A stretch of DNA of 64,000 nucleotides, taken from Labia minor. Taxonomy: Eukaryota > Arthropoda > Insecta > Dermaptera > Spongiphoridae. Every line of letters starts with the position of its first letter. The first letter of the stretch is position 1. A program made the position numbers and the translations under genes. The stretch is from assembly GCA_963082975.1 (NCBI GenBank), contig OY720346.1, positions 35,739,787 through 35,803,786 on the forward strand. Direction: 5' to 3'. Below the pieces are notes generated by a model, which was not told the origin of the DNA, made no database searches, and was given only the letters and a program-made list of their open reading frames with translations. Positions 12,134-24,351 of the stretch are shown in pieces.

Positions 12134-15100
12134 ATGTTATATGATAAATCAATTAGATCAACGTTCATTTGTTCATTTTTTGTGTGGCGTTTATGTGGTA
12201 TGGCACCATTTCTAGTAAAGAACAGCCCAAATCAAACGAAACGTTTTGTTTTTTCTTACCCATTATATATTTATAATTTAGCGATTTTTATTTATTTAAT
12301 TTTTCAATTAGTCAGAACTATACTTTCAGGTAAATTATCAGATCCTGAAAGTGGATCAGAGGTGTGTATTTTTTCAACTACTTATTTTAACATCAATCCT
12401 CTAATTAAAAATAAGTTACATAAATTTCGGAAATTCAAGAAAAAATATATATTTTTTATTATTTAATATTAATAAAAAAATTCTGATATTTTGAAAATAA
12501 AAAAAAAATAAAATTTAAATTTTAAGTATAGTATATTAATTTATTATTAATTATTTTATGTTTTAGGGTTTAATTTCGGGTTTATATTATTACTTTATGT
12601 TATTTATACTGATAAATAGTATTTTCTTTACTATAATTCAATTTAAATCAATACATATATTCAATGATATAAGCGCATATCCTTTTGAATTTAAAAAGAA
12701 ACATTTCATCTATGATTGTATTAAAGTGGTAAGCATATGTAACTATTTCGCACTTAATGAAATATGATTTTAGAAATTCCAATAATTCACTTATCCACTA
12801 TAATACATAATTTTTACATTTTTCCTTTACATTGTAACATTGTACATTGTAACTTTCAAAATATAATTACCGACCGACGATAGTAAGGGAGGTATTGTTT
12901 TCACACCAAATTTCCCATGTGGAGATTTTTACATATCTCCACGAATCATGCATTTTCTTAACAGAAAAAAGTATTTTTAGCATGATGTCTGTCCGTCCGT
13001 CCGTCTGTCCGTCCGCCCGTCCGTATAGATGTGTACAGCCTGAACGGCTGAACGGATTTTGATGAAATTTGGTATATTTACTTATTGCATCAGTGGGATA
13101 AATTGATCAACTTTTGGTGCAAATCCCGAAACCGGAAGTGGTAGTATTAGCGATCGACTATAAGAAGGGAAGGGTTATTTTCACACCAAATTTCACATGA
13201 GGAGATTTTTTTATATATCACCACGAATCATGCACTTTGTATTGGTTTTATCCTCGGGAAAATCATATTTATTAGTTTTTTCTTGATTTAAAATTATATG
13301 ACGTCATCCAGCCATTCATGACGTCACAGCCCGGGCTTGCATATATATTATAAATAAAATAAAATTAATAAAAATGTTTATATTTATTATTTATGTATCC
13401 ATATCTGTTTTTTATTACATTAATAGATATATGAAAATTATTTGAAATTGTTTCTGTAGCTGCTAATTAATTTACTTCAAACCGTCGGTCGGTTCGGACC
13501 TGGCCACAGGTCAACTTATTTTAACATTAATTAATGAAATTTTTTACATTTAATAATTGAATTTATTTTTGTAGATATTTTATATTTTTTTATTTTTCGT
13601 AAATGAAATTAATTCATTACAATTTGCACCATTCCAAATTAATAAATCCAAAATAGAGACATATTTATTTATAGGATTTAGTCAGATGCAATTTATTGGA
13701 ATATTAGATCAATTTTTTACAATCATAGATCGTTTAAATCTATGTTTTCAAGATCTAAATGATCAATTGTCAAATCAATTAAAACAACCTTACAAATATA
13801 AGGTATGTATATATTTTCCTATTTAATCAAATACCTTAAAATTATACTTTATATAATATTAAATTATAATATTTGATTGTAATTATAGTTGCTCAGTTTT
13901 CCTTAACCTGATCTCAAGAAATTAATTGTTTACAAACGAGCATAATATTTTTATTTCAATTTAATAGTTTAAAACTAACTTATCTAAATAATTTTTTAAA
14001 TTTTATTTTGTTCCATATTTTCTAATTTTCAATTGTTATTAACAGTTTGCAATTTTCAGTATAAGAACTATAATTTGCATATATATTTATTTTATTTTTC
14101 AGCAAAAGGAGATTATTAAAATGATTCAATGGATTGCCCGAAAGCATAGTAATTTGAGTCGTATAGCACGAACTACATCTTATTTATTTGGTCCAGTTCT
14201 TCTGATATTTTTTCTCACTGTATTTGTTATAATTACCCTCTCTGCTTTTTTATTGTTATGTTTATTTTTTAAATGGAAATTTAATTCATATAGTCGGCTT
14301 ATGATTGAATCAGCTGAATTCCGGGCAACAATTATAATTACACTGATGCTTATAATAGTTGGATTGTTGGGAATGCTTTATCTCATTTCAAAATTACATA
14401 GCAAAGTATGAAAAATATTTATTATTGAACTTTAATTATTAAATAATTATTAGATCACTTTAATACTCATTTAAGAGTTCAAGTGCGTTGTTTTATGAAA
14501 TTCGCAAATGGTGACCATTTCGATCATTGTTTTTAGCTATCTAATATTTTTTTAAATTAAACCTTATATTTTTTAAATTTTATATTAATTATTTTAAAAA
14601 TTGACTAAGTACTTTCTCTATATTTCTAATGTATTTGACTAGATTTGTTAACTTTAAAATCTTATTATTTACTAATTATAGTAATAATAGCTATCGTGTT
14701 GAATATATAATTCCTCAAATTTAAAACTTAATATTAAAAACCAATTTTTAAAATATATATTTTTGACTCATGATTCATGATATACTTATACAAATTTGAT
14801 TTTTTATTAAAATAAGAGAATTTATAATAATATGATTTATAATTTTAAATGTTAGAAAAGTATTTTATATATTTATTATTATATATAAGTATTCAATATA
14901 TATATATATATGTGTGGGGAACACATAGTTGTTGTCATTCTACTAGTTATTAGCACATTCTCTTAGTAGTTTCTTTGCTATTTTTGCTTTAAATATTTCT
15001 CTGTTATTGTGGTGAATTAATTTCTCAGCCCGAAACTGAAATATTATGATTTGATATAATTTGATAAGGTTTAGGGAATGGCTACCAATTTACAAATAAT

Positions 15101-18100
15101 TATTAAAAATAATATCTTTTTATAGCCATTGTGGTAATAATCATATTATTTGATATAGTTTCACAAGAATTGTCAGATCTCTTCTTTAGATTTCGAAAAA
15201 TTATATATCGATGATCAAAAAAGTTTGGCGACTCCTGCAGTAGGTAATAGTCACCTGTGACCAAAACCGTGGGACAGATAAATCATGATTTATTTTTTCT
15301 AAGTTAAAGAAATGCCTCCTTACAGCTAATAAATGCTTGTAAGAGCCGTGGAGGTTGTGGGAGACGGAATGTTTAAGAAGAATGCAGCTAAAGAATCTGG
15401 TGTCTCACGAACAACCCCAAGATTTGATAGCGATGCATCTCAATTTAACGCATATTACTTAACCCAGACAAAAAGGTAATGTGAGAGTTTTTAAGCCATT
15501 AGATTAAAGGATTAAAGGCTCAAATGTTGTGGAATTGCAAAAATCCTGAGAAAGTGTTAAAGAAGCAGAACTTTGCTCCAATATTTGAGAAGACCTTTCA
15601 AGACAAAAATAATTAAGTTGACCTGTGGCCAGGCCAGAACCGACTGATGGTTTGAAGTAAATTAATTTCCAGCTACAGAAATAATTTCAAATAATTTTAA
15701 TATATCTATTAAGCAATAAAAAACAGATATGGATAGAACATAAATATTTTTACCAACCGACGATAGTAAGGGAGGTATTGTTAATTTTATTTTATTTATA
15801 ATATATAAGTAATGATGTGACGTCATGAAATGCTGGGTGACGTCATATAATTTTAAATTAATAAAAAAACTAATGAAGATGATTTTTCTTGAGGTTATCC
15901 TCCAATACAAAGTGCATGATTCGTGGAGATATGTAAAAAATTTCCTCATGTGAAATTTGGTGTCAAAATAACCCTTCTTTTCCTATCGTCGAACGCTAAT
16001 AATACCACTTCCGGTCCAAAATGATCAAATTACAAAAATTAGCTTCATACCTTTATCTTTACCTTTACTAAAAGTAGCTTCATTCCATATCTTGGCTCCG
16101 GGATATGCGGACTGGTTCAAAATGTTATCTGAACTTTTTAGAACCGCGATTTCCAAAGTCAAGATTGACATGATGTTAGCAAACATTCGAAACGGAGAGG
16201 CTACATGAAGAAGAAGAAGTTTCATGTCGAAGCCATGTTGGCAAAAATCTCAACGAAATAATGACGGTCGATGAATCAAGTGAAAAGGCTTTTAAATTAT
16301 TAAAAGAAGTTTCCGATGACTTTTCTTCATCTTTACTGCGGCATCGCCTACCACCGTTATTCCATCTTTTAATATACTCCTCGAAGAGGGCTTCCTACCA
16401 TTGTTTCTATGAATTTCAGTGATAAAAAAAAATCAACATCAACATCGTCACATCTGCCATTGTCTTCGAAACCTGCATGGGAAGATGTTCGTCTTACAGA
16501 GAGGAAGCCCTTCGTTTGGGTTGGCATAAGCAGAAGTTGGAAGCCGTCCATGGAAAGGAAGAGACGAAAAAAGTCCTCAAGGAATCCAAAAAAACTAAGA
16601 ATAAAGTTAAATAAGTTAAAAAAAAATAAACAGAAGCTGCAGTTTCTTCTAGAACAAGTGATGATGTATATACATATTTATGTGGTTTCAACAAGACGGT
16701 GCCACATGCCATACAGCCCGTGAAACACTTCAATTACTGCATGAGACATTTCCAGGTCGTGTACTCTCTCGTTTCGGTGATCAGAATTGGCCCCCTAGAT
16801 CGTGTGATTTAACACCATTAGATTTCTTTTTATTGGGATATCTAAAATCACAGGTCTACGTCAATAAGCCCACAACTACGCGTGCATTAAAGGAGGAGAT
16901 TCAACGTTGCATCAACGAAATTCAGCCACATTTATGCAGAACGGTCATGGAAAATTTCGACAAACGAGTGCGTATGTGTATGCAAAGCCGCGGAGGCCAT
17001 TTGCCCGATGTGTTATTCCATAAATAACCCTATCCTATGTACTTTATGAATCATTCAAAAAATTACAATCAAAAGACTAAAAACTGTGTTTTCTATTTAA
17101 TTCAAATCTTGCATTAATTTTGGGACACCCTTTATATAGAGGTAGGATATTGTGAAGTTAATAATAACTGTTGGGAACCGCTCCAAAAAATTACTGACTA
17201 ATCTGTCATTTTTAAAGTCTTTTCGGGGAAAAAAATAAGCTTCTCAACAGAGGAAATTAAGTTTTCTTCTATGGCAAAGTGTAGGTGCCTAAGGAAATAG
17301 CCCGTACGGGCTTGCGAGATGGAATACAGATGGGAATCAGTCCTAAGTCATATTCATGAGCCCATCAAAGTTAATAAGACTAATATTTTGAATAAGATCG
17401 ATGATTTTTAAGTTATTTTTGGATCGCCATTACTATGAGAAATACATAGCAAGATGGGTGATTGTAAAGTATTTCGATCTTTGTATTTTTATATTTTATT
17501 TTACAGAACATATATGTAACAAGTTAATAAATGATCTTGATAATTCCAAAAGTAGATCTTATTGACAATATTCATTGTGAGTAAATGGATTAAATAAAAT
17601 TCTAACGCCTGATATTGCTAAATAATGGTCCACTTTGCTTGAGAGTGGCCACTACTATGCCTGTTACCCATGTATTGATATATATATATATATATATATA
17701 TATAAAGAAGAAAAAATAAATATTTAAAATTACCAAAACGATTTTGATTAGTTGATGAACGAAGTTGATTAGTTGATGATTCTAATAATAAAATTATTAA
17801 ATAATTAAGATAAAAATTAAGTAAATTAAATTAAAATAATCATTTAGTATGTGTATTTAAAAAAACTTATTTTATTTTTTTTTGTTTTTTTTTTAATAAA
17901 ATAGGCAAGTAATACAAGTTTCCTATTGAATGAATTTTTAATGGAAGATCATCCTGAGGAAATTAAAATTAATGTAAATAAATATTAAATATTTTGTTTT
18001 TAATAATAAAAATATATTTTCCATTATTTTTTCTCCTTATAGCTTCAACGATTTTCACTTCAATTATTTCATGACAAATTAAAATTAACTTTAATGGATT

Positions 18101-18269
18101 TTGTTCCATTAGATAATTCTTTTTCATTTACAGTAAGTTTCAAGTTTCTAGTTCTATTCTATAATAAATTTATTTAATATATTTTTTTTAGATTGCAAGT
18201 GCCGTATCAACATACTTAATTATTTTATTACAAAATGTTAAAATAAATCAATGTGAAGAAAAAAGATAA
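12134..18269 (+). CDS. Gustatory receptor, complete seven-exon gene
   Basis: Exons: 12134-12361, 12567-12728, 13575-13802, 14103-14405, 17905-17973, 18043-18132 and 18192-18269 (TAA 18267-18269). Every exon is an exact multiple of three, all introns are phase 0 with GT/AG, and the product is 385 residues, a normal length for an insect Gr. Hydrophobic segments are spread through the chain (for example YIYNLAIFIYLIF, YYYFMLFILINSIFF, LLIFFLTVFVIITLSAFLLLCLFF and TLMLIIVGLLGML). The C terminus has the family signature LQRFSLQLFHDKLK and then TYLIILLQ. Grs are seven-transmembrane ligand-gated cation channels of gustatory neurons. The start is the ATG opening exon 1, supported by a decayed homologous exon at 20513. 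Introns 2 and 4 are swollen by transposons. Ligand and subfamily are not determined. Confidence 0.88.
12868..13519 (+). repeat. Helentron-like repeat family B, copy 1
   Basis: It starts TTACCGACCGACGATAGTAA and ends with the inverse ACCGTCGGTCGGTT, then the hairpin GACCTG-GCCA-CAGGTC and AACTTATT. A tetranucleotide tract of GTCC/GTCT units lies at about 12990-13024. It is inserted in intron 2 of the Gr gene and has no ORF. The class is inferred from subterminal inverted repeats, microsatellite and 3' hairpin. Confidence 0.7.
14406..15300. other. AT-rich part of Gr intron 4
   Basis: Intronic sequence between exon 4 of the Gr and the pogo-like remnant. I see no coding sequence or defined repeat apart from a short TA tract near 14897-14912. 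Confidence 0.5.
15300..16670 (+). pseudogene. Degenerate pogo-like transposase debris
   Basis: Near 15313 a plus frame resembles the helix-turn-helix start of pogo-type transposases (AVEVVGDGMFKKNAAKESGVSRTT). Near 16470-16600 another frame resembles a charged C-terminal tail (EEALRLGWHKQKLEAVHGKE). A family B fragment (15612-16030) interrupts it, and a mariner fragment abuts it at 16679. There are many stops. The assignment is tentative. Confidence 0.35.
15612..16030 (-). repeat. Helentron-like repeat family B, copy 2 (chimeric, truncated)
   Basis: On the minus strand the 3' end with hairpin and GGTCAACTTAATT is clear at 15612-15660. The body follows, but a piece of the family's 5' end (ACCAACCGACGATAGTAAGG) sits inside it at 15753-15783 in the opposite orientation. 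The outer part stops near the GTCGAACGC block, so the true 5' end is missing. Confidence 0.6.
16679..17131 (+). pseudogene. Tc1/mariner transposase, C-terminal fragment with 3' end
   Basis: An open stretch to TAA at 17025-17027 encodes the C-terminal part of a mariner-type DDE transposase: WFQQDGATCHTA, then NWPPRSCDLTPLDFFLLGYLKS with the third-acid region, then QPHLCRTVMENF. The N-terminal half with the DNA-binding domain and first catalytic Asp is missing. The 3' noncoding region ends in GCATTAATTTTGGGACACCC, which looks like a terminal inverted repeat end. It is a 5'-truncated copy in Gr intron 4. Confidence 0.8.
17132..17904. other. Remainder of Gr intron 4
   Basis: Noncoding sequence, possibly the tail of the older element into which the mariner inserted. 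It contains a (TA)n tract at 17679-17704 and then the polypyrimidine tract before exon 5. Confidence 0.45.
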
Positions 18270-18496
18270 ATTAATTAATTTATTTTATGTTTTTTAGTTT
18301 TAATAAAATTTAAATTTAAATACATTCTTCATAACGCGCGCGTTTAGTTTATTTTCTATAGAATCCTTATAAATACCTTCATCTATATGGAATTTTTAAT
18401 AATAAATTAATTATTCATGAAACATGAACTAATAATTTTCAATCTTCATGATTATTATTTCTAAGATATTATCAAATTAATTGATAAGAATTTTTT

Positions 18497-18629
18497 ACTT
18501 ATTTAGTGTGCAGCAATAATTTTTATCACTTTTTTATTTCCAAAAATAAAAATTGGACTTATATGTCCCAATAGAGTTAATTATTGGGATATTATGTCTC
18601 TCATCAGTATTGAATAACCGATATATTCA
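18497..18629 (+). repeat. 133-bp direct repeat, copy 1
   Basis: Starts ACTTATTTAGTGTGCAGCA and ends in the CCGATATATTCA block. It recurs at 19327-19457 with only a few changes (A/G at one site and two bases missing after ATGTC). The pair brackets family B copy 3. Confidence 0.85.
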
Positions 18630-18645
18630 CCAAAGTAAGCTATTT

Positions 18646-19314
18646 TTACCGACCGACGATAGTAAGGGAGGTATTGTTTTCACACCAAATTTCACATGTG
18701 GAGATTTTTACATATCTCCACGAATCATGCATTTTCTAAACAGAAAAAAGTATTTTTAGCATGATGTCAGTCCGTCCGTCTGTCCGTCTGTCCGTCTGAC
18801 CGTCTGTCCGTCTGTCCGTCCGTATAGATGTGTACAGCCTGAACGGCTCAACCGATTTTGATGAAATTTGGTATATTTACTTAATGCATCAGTGGGATGA
18901 ATTGATCAACTTTTGGTGCAAATCCGGAAACCGGAAGTGGTAGTATTAGCGATCGACGATAGGAAGGGAAGGGTTATTTTCACACCAAATTTCACATGAG
19001 GAGATTTTTTTAATATTACCACGAATCATACACTTTGTATTGGTTTTATCCTCGGGAAAATCATATTTATTAGTTTTTTCTTGATTTAAAATTATATGAC
19101 GTCATCCAGCCATTCATGACGTCACAGCCTGGTCTTACATATATATTATAAATAAAATAAAATTAAAAATGTTTATATTTATTATTTATGTATTCATATC
19201 TGTTTTTTATTACATTAATAGATATATTAAAATTATTTGAAATTGTTTCTGTAGCTATAAATTAATTTACTTCAAACCGTTGGTCGGTTCGGACCTGGCC
19301 ACAGGTCAACTTAT
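18646..19314 (+). repeat. Helentron-like repeat family B, copy 3
   Basis: Complete copy: 5' TTACCGACCGACGATAG, GTCC/GTCT tetranucleotide tract at about 18768-18822, and 3' hairpin GACCTG-GCCA-CAGGTC with AACTTATT. It is closely similar to the copy at 12868. Confidence 0.7.
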
Positions 19315-19326
19315 TTCTTTTATTTT

Positions 19327-19457
19327 ACTTATTTAGTGTGCAGCAGTAATTTTTATCACTTTTTTATTTCCAAAAATAAAAATTGGACTTATATGTCCCA
19401 ATAGAGTTAATTATTGGGATATTATGTCCCATCAGTATTGAATAACCGATATATTCA
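19327..19457 (+). repeat. 133-bp direct repeat, copy 2
   Basis: Second copy of the segment at 18497-18629. It is followed directly by the 3' end of a reversed family A element, whereas copy 1 is followed by a short AAGTAAGCT relic and then family B. Confidence 0.85.
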
Positions 19458-19909
19458 AAATAAGCTGGAGTGTCTCCACTAGACTATCTCGCAATTTGTT
19501 AAAAAATTAATTCCGTTACTTTCAGCGATTCAATCAAGCTGAAATTCTAAATATAGCAGTTTTATAGAATTTTTAATCATGTGAAAAACTATCAAAAATA
19601 TATCTTTATTTTTACGGTCACTTTAGAGGAAAAAAAAAATAAAAAGGTGGTAGGTAATAACTCTCTTCCGGTTGAACTACATTTCTCAAAAGTTAATAGA
19701 AAACTACGAATTTTAAATAATTCCCGTATACTAAATTTCATTTTTCTAGCTCAAACCGTTTTTGAGTTGTTGTCTAGATACACAAACACACATACACACA
19801 GACATTTTTCTCAACCTTAGTGAAAATGACTCAGAAGCCTTCAAAACGTATAAAAACATCAAAATCTCGACTTCGAAAATTTTCATGATCGCAATACAAT
19901 CTCTGGCAA
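19456..19909 (-). repeat. Helentron-like repeat family A, copy 3
   Basis: Reversed copy. The 3' end (hairpin TGGAG-ACA-CTCCA and GCTTATTTT on the minus strand) is at the left, and the 5' end with GCCAGAGATTGTATTGCG is at the right. The CA/TG tract is short here (about 19781-19800). Confidence 0.65.
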
Positions 19910-20512
19910 AAAAGTAAAAAGGAGATCACTTGCCAAATGTGCACAGTAGTGCTCTGCAATGATTGTTTTGCTAAGTATCATTCTTGATTACTTTATTTAT
20001 ATATATATATAGTAAAAAAGAAATGTTGAATTTCAATTATGTTTTTCTTTTCTTTTTTTTTCTTATTTTATGTGCTCCACAATTTTACTATCATAAAATA
20101 CTGTTAGCGGCCCACTCACCAATAATATTGGGACAATATGTGTCAATTATTATTATACAATAATCAAAAAATAATTTGATCATTTAATAATATGATGTTT
20201 TTCCCGCCAAACTAAATTAGAAATAAATATTTTCTGCTATAAATATTACATTAATTATTAGGAAAAAAAATCGAATTGAAAGGGTTAATGAAGGTGAATA
20301 ACGAGTAGATTGCTTTTATATAATTAGATCAATTGATTGTTATATAGATATTGATTAAAATTTAAAACAAGAAACTTAACAATTTAACCATTTGACCATT
20401 TAAATATGTAGTTGGTTTGTTGAGTATATATATTGTATATATACTAGTACACATATGGTATATGAGTATTTATATAAATAATATTTTAATTATTAAAAAA
20501 TAAGATTGTTAA

Positions 20513-20709
20513 ATGATATATCAATACATTCATTTATTCTTTTTACTTATGGTGTTTATTTGTCATAACACCATTTCTAATAAAATCAGACAAAAATTAA
20601 CACAAAAAACGCTTTATTTTTTCTCCATTTTATACATATTCACATGTAACTTCAAATTTTATAATACAATCACAAGTAAGTTAGTAAGACCTAGTGCTGA
20701 TTAGTAGTG
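20513..20709 (+). pseudogene. Gustatory receptor exon 1 fragment (third Gr copy)
   Basis: An ATG-started frame of 63 codons lines up with exon 1 of the intact Gr by position and base sequence: ATGxTATAT at the start, TTTATTTGTCATAACACCATTTCTA matching TTTATGTGGTATGGCACCATTTCTA, and GTGTGTA at the splice site. A TAG stop comes just before the expected donor. No exons 2-7 follow before 22 kb. It is most likely a relic of a third tandem Gr. Confidence 0.6.
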
Positions 20710-20791
20710 TGTAAAATATTTTCTACTTTTTGAACACATAATATGATCAGTTCCATTCATAAAATAGAAAAAAACGCTAATTTATTTAGAC

Positions 20792-21158
20792 TAGCGTTTC
20801 TCAACCTTTTGGGACCAAACGCCCACTTCGTAAGGCCGGCTTCATAATTCGTCCCCCTATAAATTTTAACAGATAAAAATTACATGATAATCCCTAATAT
20901 AAGGTAGGTATGGTTTAGATCAGAGGTCGGTAACCTTTTTCAATAGACGGGTACATTTCTGAATTAATAAAACAGGTGATCGCAAAATCATCGTAGTTTT
21001 TTTTTAGAACCATATTGAAAAAAATCGGAAATGTTTAAAAGCCTTTTAACAAAATCATCTTATCTTTTTTTCGTATTCAAAATGATTTCGCCCCCCAAAA
21101 GCGTATAGTCAAATATCGTCCACTTTAAGATGTCGATCGCCCAGGTTGAAAATCACTA
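20792..21158. mobile_element. hAT-type MITE with 8-bp target duplication
   Basis: The ends are TAGCGTTTCTCAACCT and the inverse TAGTGATTTTCAACCT, flanked on both sides by ATTTAGAC (20784-20791 and 21159-21166). An 8-bp duplication and CTCAACC-type ends are characteristic of hAT elements. At 367 bp with no ORF it is non-autonomous. It lies just after the Gr exon 1 relic. Confidence 0.88.
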
Positions 21159-21169
21159 ATTTAGACAAT

Positions 21170-22000
21170 TCAGCCAAGGCATGCAAATTAAATTAAAATA
21201 TGGAGTAATTTAATTTATTTTTCGAATAGATGAAATTTTAAAAATCTATAAGGAAAATCCTAGGGTTAAGATAGATTTAATCATAATATTTCTATTAAAA
21301 AGGTATATTTATCCTTTTGTTAATTAATTATTAATTATGAATAAAATTATTTCGTAAAATAACATTTTTAATTTTACAAATACTTTTATGTAAAATATTA
21401 ATTATTATATGATAGATGTGTGTGTGTGATAATAGAAAATTATCTACATATCTATGCATGGATGTAGGAGGCAACCACCTGAAAATTCCTAACAATTATA
21501 TATCAAAAAATAGCCACCCTCCCAGTATAACGCATCGAAATCTACTAATTCTAAAAATACCTTTGTCTCTTCTTCCTCCTTTATCAATGCTTCTTCTTGA
21601 AAGATGTACTCTGAAATTCTCTAATCTCACTAAATTCTGTTATATAATTTAATATATTTCTCTATAATCTCCTAATGAATATTATCAAAAGCAAAAAATC
21701 ATTGTAATTTAATTATACTTTCTGTATTATATTAAACTTTACTTTAAATATTATATTTACATTTTCTATTTTAAAGTGCGCCATGCTAAATAAATAACGA
21801 TTATTACTTACATTTGGAGAGCTGTATTTAAATCATTTCATCGTCATGAAGGATGGAGAAGATAATCAAGAATTCAAATCAACATTCAGTAGCAGGAACG
21901 AAGATTGAAACATGAAATAGAAGATGAAAAATAACTTATTAGTTTATAATCAATAAATAAATTTAAATTGAATTAAAAATAAAATTAATAATAAATACTG
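21170..22000. other. AT-rich intergenic sequence
   Basis: No convincing gene. A 78-codon frame at 21416 shows no recognisable features. Confidence 0.5.
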
Positions 22001-22002
22001 AC

Positions 22003-22088
22003 CTCGGAGTTAATAAAGGGATGATATTTCTCGCAGATTAAACTCGAAGAACAGCTCGTAGACTTGAATAGATGTCCATCACTCTCGC
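22003..22088 (-). CDS. Candidate internal exon of an unidentified minus-strand gene
   Basis: Minus strand: a polypyrimidine tract and AG, then an 86-bp open block, then GAG/GTCAGT. Only one frame is open (ESDGHLFKSTSCSSSL... to INSE), which needs two bases in and leaves phase 0. Base composition is less AT-rich than the surroundings. I do not recognise the protein, and it could be chance. Confidence 0.3.
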
Positions 22089-23024
22089 CTCGATAAAGAA
22101 AAAAATAATTAAGATTAGTTATTTATATTATATACAGGAAATAAAAAAATGAGATATAAATAAATAAATAAATAATATTACTAGGATTAAAAAAGTGTAT
22201 AGATTTTTAAAAATATTAACTTATTTCTGTAATATTAAAATAGTAAAATTATTTTACATCCTATATAGAACCATGATTATAATAAGTTATAATACGCATT
22301 TAATAGACATATAATAAAAATATCGTAGAAAACATCAGAAAACTAATTATGATTATATTATTAATTTCACGAAGATTTTATTCTGTTTAATTGATATATA
22401 GGTAATAGAAATATTATTCATTTTTCAAAAGTGTTATATTGACAAAACAATATTCATATGAGATTTGAAAGGAACGGGTGAGCGATAATGAAATTAGAAA
22501 GAATATAAAGAATATTTAAAATTATATATTCCTATATGAATATGAGAAATTTATATTTTTTTGATTTATAATTATATTATATGAATTTTGAAAATAATCA
22601 GCACATCTTCATATTTTTTAAATAAATAAGTTTTAATAGGATTAATATATATATTGAAATTTAAAAAATATTTCAATAAATATATTTAAAGAAAAATAAA
22701 ATTTTGTATATGATTTTTTAATTTTTAAATAATTTTAATTTAACTTTTAATAAAATTTAATTAATGAGATCTGATAGAATATTTAAGATTAATTCTTTTC
22801 AAAGATTTGAATGAAAAATTTATAAATTTATTTGGGTATATGAATAAAAAATTATAAAAATGCACTTTATAAAATTTAATTTTTATTGAAATATTTTTTT
22901 TTTAAAGTTCACTAATCTTACTTTTAATTAATAAAAATAAATAATAAAATTACAATTAATTCTTGATTAGAGACTGATTAAGGGATGATTTCAGTTGAGA
23001 GGCCGCTCCGGGTCTTATACTCAC

Positions 23025-23136
23025 CATGGAAGGGGAACGAATACGTCCGAGCCGGCCAGCCGGCTGGAGGAGGTCAGGCCAGGCGGCGGAGGGGCATGGA
23101 GAGGGGCGAGCGGGGTGTGCAGAGGTGAGCTCTCTA
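23025..23136 (-). CDS. Candidate GC-rich exon of an unidentified minus-strand gene
   Basis: Minus strand: TTTGCAG acceptor, a 112-bp strongly GC-rich block, then ATG/GTGAGTA donor, a near-consensus site. Two frames are open; one gives a proline-rich peptide (SSPLHTPLAPLHAPPPPGL) ending SDVFVPLP. The sharp GC island in very AT-rich DNA with good splice sites suggests a constrained exon. Its exit phases do not join directly to the candidate at 22003-22088, so either another exon lies between them or they are unrelated. Confidence 0.4.
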
Positions 23137-23479
23137 CTGCAAATTATTTCAAATAAAATACATATTAAAATAAAATAAAATAAACAAATATTAATTTTTA
23201 AAATTAGTGGTGTTTTAGAATACATCTTAAATCGAATCAATAAGTTTAATTCTATTAATTCTATTAAATCAATAAGCATAATTTTATTCAAAGATCTTAA
23301 TGAAAATTTAAAAAAAAAATTATAAATATATGTATCAGTAAGAAGTTCATTAATGAAATTATCATATATTGAAAAAAAAAAAAAAGGAGGTGGCGTATTT
23401 ATGTAAATGGTTCAATTTAAATTTAAAATTGTTTGCCGAATGTGATATAATTTTAATTTAATGAAAATATATTTCATAA

Positions 23480-24351
23480 AAATCGGGAGTGTCCTCCCCT
23501 AGACTTTCCCGCATATAAATATGTAATTAGGTTATTATTATTATGTTTTAACAACAATAAAAATAAACAAACTAATTAATTTAAATTTTAAAGTAAAATG
23601 GTTTAACACTATTATACATATATATTTATAATTTACACCTAACGCTACTTGTATAGGTAAAATGTCACTTCCCGTAGTCAGATCATGATGAAATTTGGTA
23701 TCTGAATTTTTTTCATATTTTTAAATCTATATACAAAATATGAAGCAAATATCTCGAAGTAAACTGGTACTTTACTTGAAAGGTAAACGCAACCAGTGTA
23801 GGTAAAGTATTACTTCCGGTTAAAAAATCTACAAACCGTGAATAATATCGGTGTACCAAATTTCGAAGTCCTAGCTTGATTGGTTTCTGAGAAAATCCTT
23901 GAATTCATAAAAATTCATACAAATCGCATTGATATTCGATTATAACAACTCAAGCTTGACCGATTTTTTAAATTTCTTAATTTTTTGTTAACCTACATAT
24001 AACACACGACCTGTATGCCAAATTTCATAGCGCTAGGACATTTGGAAATACCTTAAGAATTTTGTTGACCAATCAGTGAATCAGTTCCAAAATAAGCTAT
24101 TTTCACAGGGTCATATTTCAGGATCTACTGAAGCTATATCCATGAAATTTGGCATACTACTTTATTTCTAGTATATGACTACGTAGATAAAATTTTATCT
24201 CTGTACTTGCAATAGGCACTGAGATACAGGGGGGTCAAAAGTGACTCTAAACCATTCGTGTAAATATACTTACGGCATGCGCGCGGCTTGCTAGAAGTCG
24301 AAATTTTTGACGATTCCAATACTTCCCTTATACGAAGTATGCGGGAAAGTA
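23480..24351 (-). repeat. Helentron-like repeat family C
   Basis: Read on the minus strand it starts ACTTTCCCGCATACTTCGTA and ends with the inverse ATGCGGGAAAGT, then CTAG, the hairpin GGGAG-GACA-CTCCC and GATTTT. The layout is the same as families A and B although the body differs. Internal text such as CATGAAATTTGGCAT is shared in style with family B. It has no ORF. Confidence 0.6.

Noticed and set aside
21416..21652. 78-codon frame near the third Gr relic
   Set aside because: It does not match Gr exons 2-7 and has no recognisable domain.
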